Part shown: positions 24,146 through 32,836 of the stretch, piece by piece
Layout of the letters: each line of letters begins with the position of its first letter
How positions within the stretch are numbered: position 1 is the stretch's first letter
NCBI GenBank assembly: GCA_035759745.1
Contig: DASTUF010000069.1
Coordinates: 1-37,050, forward strand
Origin: CAMLHP01 sp035759745
GTDB taxonomy: Bacteria; Gemmatimonadota; Gemmatimonadetes; Gemmatimonadales; GWC2-71-9
Length of the DNA stretch: 37,050 nt
Direction of reading: 5' to 3'
The notes under the pieces: model-generated
Seen by the model: the letters and a program-made list of their open reading frames with translations, nothing else
Told to the model about the DNA's origin: nothing
The model's database searches: none
Translations under genes and position numbers: made by a program

Positions 24146-24226
24146 GGGCGTAAGGCCTGGGGCGTGGGGCGTAAGGTGATGGCCCAGTGCCCTGAACCCC
24201 ACGCCTCACGCCCCACGCCCCACGCC
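24146..24226. repeat. GGCGTGGGGCGTAAGG palindromic repeat
   Basis: The left part (24146-24176) consists of GGCGTAAGG and GGCGTGGGG iterations. The right part (24201-24226) is the complement, CACGCCCCACGCCCC. It fills the gap between the smc stop and the aroF ribosome site and can form a long hairpin. The CCCTACG run at 6127-6157 belongs to the same theme. Confidence 0.6.
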
Positions 24227-24228
24227 AA

Positions 24229-27200
24229 TCAAGCCGCATGCTCCCCCAGCCGTACGCCCACAATGGTGGACACACCCGGCTCCTGCATCGTCACACCGTA
24301 CACCGCATCGGCCGATTGCATGGTACGGGGATTGTGGGTGATGACGATGAACTGGGTGTCCTGCTTGAACTCCTCCAGCAGGCGGGTGAAGCGTCCCACG
24401 TTGGAATCATCCAGCGGGGCGTCCACCTCGTCCATCAGGCAGAAGGGGCTCGGCTTGGTCAGGTAGATGCTGAACAGCAGCGAGACCGCGACCAGCGTAC
24501 GCTCGCCGGACGAAAGCAGGTGGATCCGCTGGGTGCGCTTGCCACGGGGCGCCGCGTGGATCTCGATCTCGCTTTCCAGCGGCTCGTCCGGATTGGTGAG
24601 CCGCAGCTCGCACTCGCCCCCGCCGAACAGGGTCATGAAGACATGCTGGAAGTGCTGCTGGACCGCCTCGAAGGTGCGCAGGAACAGCTCTCTCGCCGTC
24701 CCGTCGATCTCCCGAATCGCCTGCAGCAGTGACTGACGGGCAGCAACGAGGTCGTCCCGCTGGGTGACCAGGAACTCGAGCCGCTTCTGCTCCTCGGCGT
24801 GCTCTTCCATGGCCAGCGGGTTCACCGGGCCGATCGACTCCAGCGCCTCGACAATCCGGGAGTTCTCCTCCTCCAGAGCCGGTAGTTCGAGGTCCAGCAG
24901 GGTGAATCCTTCCAGCAGCCGGTCCAGCGGCTTCTTCCATTCCGCCTCGACCCGCTCGGTCACCCGGCGCCGCTCGGCCTGCAGTTCACTGTGCCGCAGT
25001 TCGAGCCCGTGGTGCTCTTCGCTCCAGGTCTCGATGGCGCCGCGGGCCGACTCGACCGTCTGCTCGGCCTGTGTCAGCGCGGCGCTCGCCTCCGCCAGCT
25101 CGCGCTCGGCACGCGTGGCTTCCTGCTCGAGCTCCCGAAGCGCTGTCTGCTCGGCGCTCCTGGCTTCTTCCATGCGGCCGCGCTCCTCACCCAGCCGGGC
25201 GATCTCCGCCTCCAGCGTGGTGAGCTCCTCCGCCAGTCGTGCGGCGGTGCCACTGGCCTCGACCCGTGCGTGCTCCGCGCGCTCGACCCGCTCGGCTGCC
25301 GCCCGGTGCCGAGCGGCCACGTGCGCTTCGCGCACCTGCGACTGCACCCGGGCATCGCGGGTCGTCTCCTGGGCCGACTCGAGACCGGCAAATGCTTCAG
25401 TAGCACTGGTCAGCGTCGCTTCACGCTCCGCCCGGACCCGCACGCCATCCCCCAGCGCCGCGTCGAGTTCCGCCATCCGGGCTTCGGCCGTGCTCTGGCG
25501 CTCGGCGACGCGCGCCAGCTGCTGCTCGGCGTCGCCCGACTCGCGGGTGAGGTTCGACAGCACGCGGATCGCATCCTCCCGCTGCGCTGCCGCCGATCGC
25601 TCTGCATCGCGCGCATGCTGCAGGGCCTCGACACCGGCGGCCAGCTCGCGCTCGGCCGTAGCGAGCCCTGCGGTCGCCTCCGCGAGGGCCTCTTCGGCCG
25701 CATGCAGCTCGGCCTCGCTCTGCTCCTGCCGAGTTGTCAGCTGCGCCAACTCGGCGCGACGCTGCAGCGGACCGCTGGGCGTGCCGGCACCCGACAGGAA
25801 AATGGCGCCACTGGCGCGCCGGAGTACCCGGCCTCCCGCATCCAGTGCATGCGAGCCTGCGAGTGCCGCCCGAACCCACGCCCGGGCTGGTTCCTGCACC
25901 TCGAGACGCGCATCAAGCTCGGCGTCGGCGTACTGCGCCGGCCCCGGATTCTGCGGCAACAGCACCAGGGCGCCGGGCAGCGCATGGGCATGCCATGCGC
26001 GCACCACGTCCACGGCGGCTTCGTCGCGCACCAGCACGGCGTGCATCCACTCGCCCAGAAGCCGTTCCGCCAGTTCGGCGTCGTCGGCGCTGGTGGAGAT
26101 GAAGTCACTCAACACGCCAAGCACGCCGCCATCGAAGCGCTGTCGTTCCTCCAGCAGTTTCGCGGCCGCGGGCGCCAGCCCGACCCGCTCGCGCTCGAGT
26201 TCCTCGATCGCGTGCCGGCGGGCGGCGAGCTGGGTGAGCGCCTCTTCCGCCTTGCGGCGGGTCGCGCGGCAGGCGGCCTCGGCCTCGCGCGCGCCTGCCA
26301 CCCGATGCCTCAGGCGCTCCACGTCGGAACCAGCTCTGCGAGCCTCGTAGGCGTCGATACCTGAACGCTCCACGAAGTGGTCGCGCTTACGCTGGGCGAT
26401 GATCAGTTCGGACGCGAGGGACGCCTGCAGGGCGTCGGCACGGGAACGCCGCTCGCGGAGCGAGCCAAGCTCGCCCTCGAGGGCCACGCGCTCGCCTTCG
26501 TGCGCATGGAGCTGCTGCACCAGCGCCTGCATCGCCTGCTCCGCGGCGCGCACCGCGTTCCGTGCCTCAGCCAGCATTCCGCGACTGGATTCCTCGTCGC
26601 GGGTGCGCAGGTCGAGCTCGCCCTGGATCTGGTTGTGCTCGGCGCCCGACTGATCGCGCTCCGCGCGTGCGGCACGCTCCTCCTCGGAAGCGTGGGCTGC
26701 GCGGGCCTCCTGCTGGGTCCGCTCCTCGGACGCACGAGCCTGCCGCTCGGTGAGGTGGCTCAGGCGCTCACGGGCAAGGTTGAGCTCGCCGTCCAGACGA
26801 CCCAGCTCGATCCGCGCAGCGGCCAGCCGCTCCACGATCTCACTGCGACCTGCTTCCCGGCTGGCTCGCGCCTCGACCGCTCGGGCGCGCTCATGCTCCT
26901 TCTGGTGCAGCGCCTCGCGCTCGCCCGGCAGCAGGGTGGTCAGTTCCCCATGCCGCCGTTCCATCTCGGCGGCGTCCTCGGTCATCCGGTCCAGCAGTCG
27001 CCGAGCCAGCGTGAGCTGCACGGCGAACTTTTCCTCGGTGAGCCGGGCGTGGCGCTCGGTCTTGCCCTTCTGCCGGGCAAGGCTCCTCAGCTGGGACTGG
27101 ACCTCGGCAATGAGATCCTCGACCCGCTGAAGGTCCAGAGCGGTCTCGTCCAGCCTGCGCTCGGTGCTGTGCTTCCGGTCGCGGTACAACCCGATGCCTG

Positions 27201-27693
27201 CGGCCTCCTCGAACAGCGACCGCCGCTCGTCGGCCCGATCCGATAGCAGCAGGTCAATCATTTTCGCTTCGATGACCACGCCGGCGTCGCTGCCCAGCCC
27301 GGTGCCGCGCAGCAGGTCCTGGATATCACGCAGCCGAACGTTGTCGCCGTTGAGGAGGTAATCGCTCTGGCCCGAGCGCGAAAGCCGCCGGGTGATCACC
27401 ACTTCCTGGTAGGCGATCGGCAGTTCGCCATCCTCGTTGTCGAGGTAGAGCGAGACTTCGGTCACGTTCACCGGCCGCCGTCCCGCCGCGCCCTGGAAGA
27501 TCACGTCCTCCATCTTGCCGCCGCGCAGCAAGCGGGCCGACTGCTCACCCAGGACCCAGCGTACGGCGTCCGATACGTTGGACTTGCCGCAGCCGTTGGG
27601 ACCGACAATGGCGGTGACGCCGCCCTCGAAGGAGAGCGTCACCGAATCGGCGAATGACTTGAAGCCCGAGAGTTCGATGCGCGACAGTTTCAT
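24229..27693 (-). CDS. smc: Chromosome segregation protein SMC
   Basis: SMC is the condensin ATPase that organises and segregates the chromosome with ScpA and ScpB, which are not in this window. The 1,154-residue protein has Walker A GPNGCGKSN (31-39), the N-terminal DAVRWVLGEQSARLLRGGKMEDVIF, two long Glu/Arg/Ala-rich coiled coils, a hinge (about 515-645), and the C-terminal signature LSSGERTLVAVSLLFSIYL and Walker B FCLMDEVDAPLDDSN. The signature reads LSSGE where LSGGE is usual, and the hinge seems short. ATG 27693 has GGAAG eight bases upstream; the frame opens 57 bases earlier without homology. The SPOR gene precedes it by 31 bases. Confidence 0.95.
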   Translation of the reverse strand: MKLSRIELSGFKSFADSVTLSFEGGVTAIVGPNGCGKSNVSDAVRWVLGEQSARLLRGGKMEDVIFQGAAGRRPVNVTEVSLYLDNEDGELPIAYQEVVITRRLSRSGQSDYLLNGDNVRLRDIQDLLRGTGLGSDAGVVIEAKMIDLLLSDRADERRSLFEEAAGIGLYRDRKHSTERRLDETALDLQRVEDLIAEVQSQLRSLARQKGKTERHARLTEEKFAVQLTLARRLLDRMTEDAAEMERRHGELTTLLPGEREALHQKEHERARAVEARASREAGRSEIVERLAAARIELGRLDGELNLARERLSHLTERQARASEERTQQEARAAHASEEERAARAERDQSGAEHNQIQGELDLRTRDEESSRGMLAEARNAVRAAEQAMQALVQQLHAHEGERVALEGELGSLRERRSRADALQASLASELIIAQRKRDHFVERSGIDAYEARRAGSDVERLRHRVAGAREAEAACRATRRKAEEALTQLAARRHAIEELERERVGLAPAAAKLLEERQRFDGGVLGVLSDFISTSADDAELAERLLGEWMHAVLVRDEAAVDVVRAWHAHALPGALVLLPQNPGPAQYADAELDARLEVQEPARAWVRAALAGSHALDAGGRVLRRASGAIFLSGAGTPSGPLQRRAELAQLTTRQEQSEAELHAAEEALAEATAGLATAERELAAGVEALQHARDAERSAAAQREDAIRVLSNLTRESGDAEQQLARVAERQSTAEARMAELDAALGDGVRVRAEREATLTSATEAFAGLESAQETTRDARVQSQVREAHVAARHRAAAERVERAEHARVEASGTAARLAEELTTLEAEIARLGEERGRMEEARSAEQTALRELEQEATRAERELAEASAALTQAEQTVESARGAIETWSEEHHGLELRHSELQAERRRVTERVEAEWKKPLDRLLEGFTLLDLELPALEEENSRIVEALESIGPVNPLAMEEHAEEQKRLEFLVTQRDDLVAARQSLLQAIREIDGTARELFLRTFEAVQQHFQHVFMTLFGGGECELRLTNPDEPLESEIEIHAAPRGKRTQRIHLLSSGERTLVAVSLLFSIYLTKPSPFCLMDEVDAPLDDSNVGRFTRLLEEFKQDTQFIVITHNPRTMQSADAVYGVTMQEPGVSTIVGVRLGEHAA

Positions 27694-27724
27694 GCGAGCG
27701 CTTCCGGGAGGCGCGGGATGGGAC

Positions 27725-29113
27725 TCAGGGCGCCGTTGTGGGCGCGTCAATCACGAAGTAGGGCATGCCGAGCGAGCGGCCAGCGGCCTCGGCCTCCTCG
27801 CGGGAGCCGAAGGGGCCCAGCACCACCCGATAGCCGGTGTTCTCGCCCGAGGGCTGCAGTACCGAGGCGTCGAGGTCGGCTGCGCCGAGCTTGTCGGCGA
27901 GGGCCTGGGCCCACTCGGGATTCTGGGAACTGCTGACCTGAAGAAAAACCCGCTCGCCGGATGCCGAGTCCGCTGGAGCAGCGGAGTCGGCGGCGCCGGC
28001 TTCGTCAGTTCCGTCGGCACTGGCGTCGGCACCGTCCGGTCCCCAGGTGACGCTCACCCAGGCGTCGTCGGCAGCGTTGGCGACTCGCCCGGTCTCGGGG
28101 AATCCCGCATCGGTGAGCGAGCGAGCCACGACATCGTCGCCATCGGCGGTGACCACGAGATTGGGTGATGTGAGCAACGGAAACTGGTCATCCCAGGCGG
28201 TCGGCAGTTCTCCCACGAGCGAGTCCGCGTCGAGGTCGACGACCCAGGCGGAATTTCCACCGGCGGCGCCCACCAGCAGCCAGCGGCCGAAGTTGCCGGC
28301 GCGGAGTGCGACGCCCTCACCCGGGAGATTGATCCGGCCACGGACCTTGCTCGAAAACCGGTCCACCGTGACCAACTCGCCGTCCCGTGCCAGCACGTAG
28401 ATCCGGTGGCCCGACGGCGAGAACGCCACGTCGATCGCACCCTCGACGTCCACCGCGGTTGGGGGATCGTCGTTGGAGGGCTGGTAGAGGAGCAGGGCGG
28501 TGTCGGCAGCGACGGCGGCCAGGTCTCCCCAGCTCGACAGCGCCAACCGGCCTGCGGCGATCGGTACCACGCGCAGCGTATCCGACGGCCGCAGCACTTC
28601 CAGCGCCGGCGCCGAGGTGTCAACGCCGATGAGGCGCCCCTCGGCGCCTGCGGTCAGATAGTCGGGCATGCCGGCGAACGCGTGGGCGTAGCGCTGGGGC
28701 GTCCGCCGGCCGGCCTCGAAGGCGCGCCCAGCGGTATCCACGGTATAGAGGCTCCCGTCAGCGCCGATGGCGCCCAGGGCCACGTCCTCATCCAGGGTGC
28801 GGCTGCGGCGGCTCTCGAGACCGAGCGCCACCAGGTTGCCGCGGGTGTCCCTGAGGACCACCTGAGCTGGGGTTATGGAGCTGCCGATGACGGCATCGAT
28901 GGCGGGGAGCCGATTGCGGGCCTCCCAGTCGGCGATCGTCAGCCCGGGGAGGTCATACACAACCGCATCCCCGCCGCTCCGGTCCAGCCGGACCAGGCGA
29001 GAGGGCGGGGTGCGATCGACGGCCGCAGGGGCCTGCTCCGGTGGGTCGGCGGCGTCGCCGCAGCCCACGAGCAGCAGGAGCCACGCACCGGCAATGAGGA
29101 ATTGGCGGGTCAC
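27725..29113 (-). CDS. SPOR-domain lipoprotein with propeller-like repeats
   Basis: SPOR domains bind denuded septal peptidoglycan. From GTG 29113 the 462-residue protein starts VTRQFLIAGAWLLLLVGCGD, a lipoprotein signal with lipobox LVGC. Residues about 30-365 contain WD/TolB-like strands (AIDVAFSPSGHRIYVLARDGELVTVDR), probably a beta-propeller. A Ser/Ala/Asp-rich linker follows, then a C-terminal SPOR domain (FLQVSSSQNPEWAQALADKL to GYRVVLGPFGSREEAEAAG). The pairing of propeller and SPOR in one lipoprotein is unusual. A TATTTT lies seven bases before the GTG and no ribosome site is visible. An upstream start at 29206 would lie in the palindromic repeat. A septal or envelope role is inferred. 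Confidence 0.82.
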   Translation of the reverse strand: MTRQFLIAGAWLLLLVGCGDAADPPEQAPAAVDRTPPSRLVRLDRSGGDAVVYDLPGLTIADWEARNRLPAIDAVIGSSITPAQVVLRDTRGNLVALGLESRRSRTLDEDVALGAIGADGSLYTVDTAGRAFEAGRRTPQRYAHAFAGMPDYLTAGAEGRLIGVDTSAPALEVLRPSDTLRVVPIAAGRLALSSWGDLAAVAADTALLLYQPSNDDPPTAVDVEGAIDVAFSPSGHRIYVLARDGELVTVDRFSSKVRGRINLPGEGVALRAGNFGRWLLVGAAGGNSAWVVDLDADSLVGELPTAWDDQFPLLTSPNLVVTADGDDVVARSLTDAGFPETGRVANAADDAWVSVTWGPDGADASADGTDEAGAADSAAPADSASGERVFLQVSSSQNPEWAQALADKLGAADLDASVLQPSGENTGYRVVLGPFGSREEAEAAGRSLGMPYFVIDAPTTAP

Positions 29114-29120
29114 GGCCCGG

Positions 29121-29126
29121 AAAATA
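29121..29126 (-). promoter_or_regulatory. -10-like hexamer before the SPOR/smc genes
   Basis: TATTTT on the minus strand ends seven bases before the GTG at 29113, the spacing expected for a leaderless mRNA. A poor -35 (TTCATC, 17 bases further) lies in the palindromic repeat. Confidence 0.35.
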
Positions 29127-29135
29127 GGCCGGTGG

Positions 29136-29234
29136 GGTCCACAGATGAAGTAGATGCCAAAAAGATGAAGCTGATGGTTGGGTGCACTGCCAATCATCAG
29201 CTTCATCGATTCCCATCTATTTCATCGGTGGACC
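29136..29234. repeat. 100-base imperfect palindrome
   Basis: GGTCCAC at the left matches GTGGACC at the right. Inner blocks GATGAAGTAGATG/CATCTATTTCATC and AAGATGAAGCTGATGGTTGG/CCAATCATCAGCTTCATC pair almost continuously. It starts on the stop codon of the barrel fusion and may end that transcript and supply part of the next promoter. Confidence 0.65.
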
Positions 29235-32200
29235 TAGAACGTCGGCCCCAGGCTCAGGGTCCAGAGACCGCCATCGTACCCGGGCCGGTTGATCGGGAAG
29301 GACCAGTCCAGCCGCAGCACCACGAAGCCCAGCACGTTCATCCGGGCCGATGCCCCGACCGTATGCAGCGGCACGCGCACCAGGGGGTTGGTCTCGGTGC
29401 CATCGTGGCTCCAGCGAATGTCGCTGTCGGCATCCCACGCGAACCCCACGTCATAGAACAGCGCGCCCTCGATGACCGGGAATCCCATCGGCAACGACTT
29501 GATGATCTGCGGCGTGATGATGGGAAAGCGGAGCTCGGTGCTCGCGCTCGCCAGCGACGTGCCCACCAGCCGGTCGAGCTCGATGCAGCCGGTGGCGGTG
29601 CCCTGGTCATCGCCGTCACGGCACTCGTTCCGGCGATAGGAGCCGGAGGTGTGGCCCCGAAGCAGGTCGGTCACTCCCAGGAAAAGCTGGAATTGGTCGG
29701 CGTCCCGGCCGGAACGGCCGAAGTAGAACACTCGCGTGGCCAGCACCACCGGCCCGGCGATGCGGTCGTACCGCCGGTAGTCGCCGAGGGCCTGGGTGAA
29801 CTTCCACGTGCCGATGTTCTGCGACACCTCGAAGCGCCACCGGCGTCCATAGAACGGGCCGGTGTATCCGAAGAGCGTATTGTCATGCACCAGCGCCAGC
29901 GCCGGCTGGATGTAGTTGGCGCTGGGGCGGCCGACGGTAAAGAGCGCGGGATCCCGGGTCAGGAAACCGGTGTTCGGGTCGTACGGCTCGAGGATCTGCA
30001 GATCATCGTCCTGGACGTTGTTGAACCGCAACGACAGTTCGGCCCGGCGGAACCGGTTGAAGGGGTACGCCGCCTGCACGAACGCCTGCCGCAGGACAAT
30101 GCGACGGATGTGGGTGATGAACGTGTTTTCGCTCGGCGACGGCTGGCCGGTGACGATCTCGCTGGGCTGGAGGTAGAAATACGGTTCCTGCTGGACCCCG
30201 GCGGCCCAGTTGAATCGGCGCGACAGGTCCACGTACGCAGCGAGGAGTTGCGACTCCACCAGGCTGCCGTTCACGTAGCCGGCGAAGACCATCTGCTTGT
30301 TGCCCAGCATGTCGCTCAGCTGCACGGCGCTGCCACCGAACACGCCGCGCCCGAAGTTGTCGCGGGTGTACCCTATCGAGGGGCGGGCCACGTAGTCCAC
30401 CGAGAAGTGGGTCTCGTACGGCCGCACCGAGAACTCGGTCGTGTCGGGCAGGTTGAGCGAGGCCGAGTCCAGCAGCGCCTGGATCGAGACCGGACCGGCC
30501 GCGACCTGCGTGGTGTCACCGTTGCGATCGAGCTCTCCCGCGGCACGAAAACCGGAACGGGAGCGATACAGTGAGCCGCCGGCACCCACGCCCGGCGCTG
30601 CCGGTGCTGCCGGCGCCGTGGTATCGGGCGCGGCCACAGGTGCGCCCGCCGTTGTGCTGGCCATCGCCGCGGCCACCATGGCCGGCATCGGCTGCCACGG
30701 ATCGCGCTTCAGCGACCGCGGATTATCCAGCGCATAGACATCGTACTTGCCTCGCTCGTAGTAGACGAACGCGAGGCGGTCCGCCTGGCTGGCCCACGAC
30801 AGCACCGGGCTCAGTGAGGTGATGCCGGAGACGCCAGTGTAGAAATCGGTGAGCTGGTAGACCTGTGAGTCGCCGAAGTCGTAGAGGTAGATGTTGCTGA
30901 CGCCGTCGCGATCGGACACGAACGCCAGTGACTTGCCGTCGGGGGCCCACTGCGGGCTGGTATTGCGACCCGCATCCATGTGATCCAGCACCCGGATGGC
31001 CTGGCTCGCCACATCGTAGGTGGCGATCCGCCAGTTGCCGATGGCCAGGGTGCCGAAGTCGGTGCCGGGGCCGCGATCGGTGGAGAAGGCGATGGTGCTG
31101 CCATCGGGTGACCAGACCGGATGGAACTCGGCGTACTTGTCGTTGGTGAGCCGCTGGAGATCGGTCCCGTCACGGTTGACCACGAACAGGTCCGAGATGC
31201 CCCCGGTGTAGCCGGTGAACACGATCCGCGCTCCGTCCGGGCTCCACGATGGGGTCGTGGCGGCGTCAACGTCCACCTTCAGCCGGCCGACCTGCTTGTT
31301 GCGCTCGACGTCGATGATGAGGATCTCGTCGCGGGGACCGCGCTTCGCCGTCAAGGCAACGAAGCGGCCATCGGGTGAGAACGCGACCGACGAATTGATG
31401 AACCGGAAGGTCTCGTAGTTGCTGTCGAAGGTGCTCTTGAACAGCCGCCCCAGCCGCTTGCCGGTCCGCCCGTCGGCCAGGTACACGTCGACGAAGTAGA
31501 AGTCGGCCTCGCTGAAGTACGCCACCCGCGAGCCATCGGGCGAGAAGGCGGGTGCGAGGTGGAGCGTGCCGTCGGACCGCTCCTCGGTGAGAAGGGTGTC
31601 CGCGATCGCCGAAGCCTTGGGCCGGTTGCCGATCTCCGGCAGGTACTTCCGGAACACCGCGTCCCGCCACTGCTCCGAGAGCTGCTTCGGGGTCAACCCG
31701 ATGGTGCGTTCGATGGCCGGGCCGAGGCCGGCAACCCGCGAGCTGGTGAGAATCGCGCCCACCGCCTCGTCGCCCCACCGCTCACCGATGTAGGCCAGCA
31801 GCGCATGGCCGAAGCGGTAGGGGAAGACCCGGGGATCATTGGTCAGCTGATCGATGGTCGGAAGCTTGTTCTCGAGCGCGGCATCCCGGAGCCACATAGC
31901 GGTGTTGGCGTCGATCGGGCCGATGGAGAGGTACTCCGCCATGCCCTCCACGAACCAGAGCGGTGGATTGACCGCGATCAGGGTGCCCAGCCCGCTGCCC
32001 GCCTTGCCGCCGGACCAGACGTCGTACTGGAACTGGTGCACCATCTCGTGCGCCAGGACGTGCTCGTTCTCGGCGTAGGAGCCGGTCAGCGGGAAGATGT
32101 TGCGGTGCTTGAGAAAGTCGGTGAAGCCGCCGGTGCCTTCGCCCACCTCGCCGGCGGTGGCGTTGGTCTGCTGGAAATCGGAGTGTGAGGCGTAGACGAT

Positions 32201-32470
32201 GATCGGCTTGCGTTCGCGGAACCGGTGATTGAGCACCTGCGACAGCCGCGCGTACGAGCGCTCCGCCATGCGCGCAATGTCGAACGCGGCCTCTCGCTCG
32301 CGTTCGTAGAAGTACACGTCGAAGTGCTCGGTCTCGATGACCTTGAAGCCGAATTTCTCGTACTGGACCTTGTTCTGGCCGAAGTACTGGGCGGCAAGCG
32401 GCGCCGGCCGGAGCGCGGCCAGGGACAGGCAGGTCAATGCGGCAAGCGCAGCAGCGCGGCGCGGATTCAT
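29234..32470 (-). CDS. Outer-membrane fusion: gluzincin peptidase, beta-propeller and Omp85-like barrel
   Basis: The 1,078-residue protein has a signal peptide (residues 1-27, cut at PLAA-QYF). Residues about 35-280 form a peptidase-MA-like domain with HEMVH at 141-145 and the third ligand Glu175 in WFVEGMAEY, so the zinc site looks complete. Residues about 285-600 hold six TolB-type propeller blades (FSPDGSRVAYFS, FSPDGRFVALTA, WSPDGARIVFTG, WSPDGSTIAFST, WAPDGKSLAFVS and a weaker sixth). An Ala/Pro/Thr linker follows, and residues about 680-1078 are a barrel of the BamA/surface-antigen kind ending in Phe (SLGPTF), the usual outer-membrane insertion signal. AGAGG precedes the ATG at five bases. 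Substrate unknown; surface or periplasmic proteolysis is likely. Confidence 0.85.
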   Translation of the reverse strand: MNPRRAAALAALTCLSLAALRPAPLAAQYFGQNKVQYEKFGFKVIETEHFDVYFYEREREAAFDIARMAERSYARLSQVLNHRFRERKPIIVYASHSDFQQTNATAGEVGEGTGGFTDFLKHRNIFPLTGSYAENEHVLAHEMVHQFQYDVWSGGKAGSGLGTLIAVNPPLWFVEGMAEYLSIGPIDANTAMWLRDAALENKLPTIDQLTNDPRVFPYRFGHALLAYIGERWGDEAVGAILTSSRVAGLGPAIERTIGLTPKQLSEQWRDAVFRKYLPEIGNRPKASAIADTLLTEERSDGTLHLAPAFSPDGSRVAYFSEADFYFVDVYLADGRTGKRLGRLFKSTFDSNYETFRFINSSVAFSPDGRFVALTAKRGPRDEILIIDVERNKQVGRLKVDVDAATTPSWSPDGARIVFTGYTGGISDLFVVNRDGTDLQRLTNDKYAEFHPVWSPDGSTIAFSTDRGPGTDFGTLAIGNWRIATYDVASQAIRVLDHMDAGRNTSPQWAPDGKSLAFVSDRDGVSNIYLYDFGDSQVYQLTDFYTGVSGITSLSPVLSWASQADRLAFVYYERGKYDVYALDNPRSLKRDPWQPMPAMVAAAMASTTAGAPVAAPDTTAPAAPAAPGVGAGGSLYRSRSGFRAAGELDRNGDTTQVAAGPVSIQALLDSASLNLPDTTEFSVRPYETHFSVDYVARPSIGYTRDNFGRGVFGGSAVQLSDMLGNKQMVFAGYVNGSLVESQLLAAYVDLSRRFNWAAGVQQEPYFYLQPSEIVTGQPSPSENTFITHIRRIVLRQAFVQAAYPFNRFRRAELSLRFNNVQDDDLQILEPYDPNTGFLTRDPALFTVGRPSANYIQPALALVHDNTLFGYTGPFYGRRWRFEVSQNIGTWKFTQALGDYRRYDRIAGPVVLATRVFYFGRSGRDADQFQLFLGVTDLLRGHTSGSYRRNECRDGDDQGTATGCIELDRLVGTSLASASTELRFPIITPQIIKSLPMGFPVIEGALFYDVGFAWDADSDIRWSHDGTETNPLVRVPLHTVGASARMNVLGFVVLRLDWSFPINRPGYDGGLWTLSLGPTF

Positions 32471-32479
32471 GGCATCCTC

Positions 32480-32836
32480 TCAGGGCGAGCTGATCAGCAG
32501 CTCCGGGGCATCGCTCCAGAGGCGCTCCAGCTGGTAGAACGAGCGCGCTTCCGGATGAAACAGGTGGACCACGAAGTCCACGAAATCGAGCAGCACCCAG
32601 CGGCCGCCCAGGCCTTCAACATGGTGCGGCCGGTACCCGCGCCGGCCCAGCTTCTCAATCACCGATTCGGCAATGCCGCGGACGTGGGCATCCGACGTGC
32701 CCGACGCGATCACGAACCAGTCAGTTGCATCATAGATGCCGCGCAGGTCGAGCACCACCATCTCGTTAGCCTTGAGGTCCTCGATGGCGTCGAGCGCCTG
32801 ACGCACACCTTCAGGCAGGCGGGATCGCGCCGTCAT
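32480..32836 (-). CDS. rsfS: Ribosome silencing factor RsfS
   Basis: RsfS binds L14 and blocks subunit joining in starvation. The 118-residue protein shows the family pattern: ALDAIEDLKANEMVVLDLRG, DWFVIASGTSDAHVRGIAESV, and GRWVLLDFVDFVVHLFHPEARSFYQLERLW. The length is normal. The ATG at 32836 overlaps the preceding fatty-acid kinase-like stop by four bases (ATGA). The frame is open further upstream inside that gene, but without similarity. The next gene downstream, the barrel fusion, begins after nine bases. Confidence 0.94.
   Translation of the reverse strand: MTARSRLPEGVRQALDAIEDLKANEMVVLDLRGIYDATDWFVIASGTSDAHVRGIAESVIEKLGRRGYRPHHVEGLGGRWVLLDFVDFVVHLFHPEARSFYQLERLWSDAPELLISSP

Noticed and set aside
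24229..27750. SMC starting 19 residues earlier
   Set aside because: The extension overlaps the end of the SPOR gene, is not conserved in SMC, and MKLSRIELSGFKSF is the usual N-terminus.
28406..30574. 722-residue plus-strand protein opposite the barrel and SPOR genes
   Set aside because: Its sequence is His/Arg/Gly-rich without recognisable domains, lies antisense to two well-supported genes and would span the palindromic repeat.
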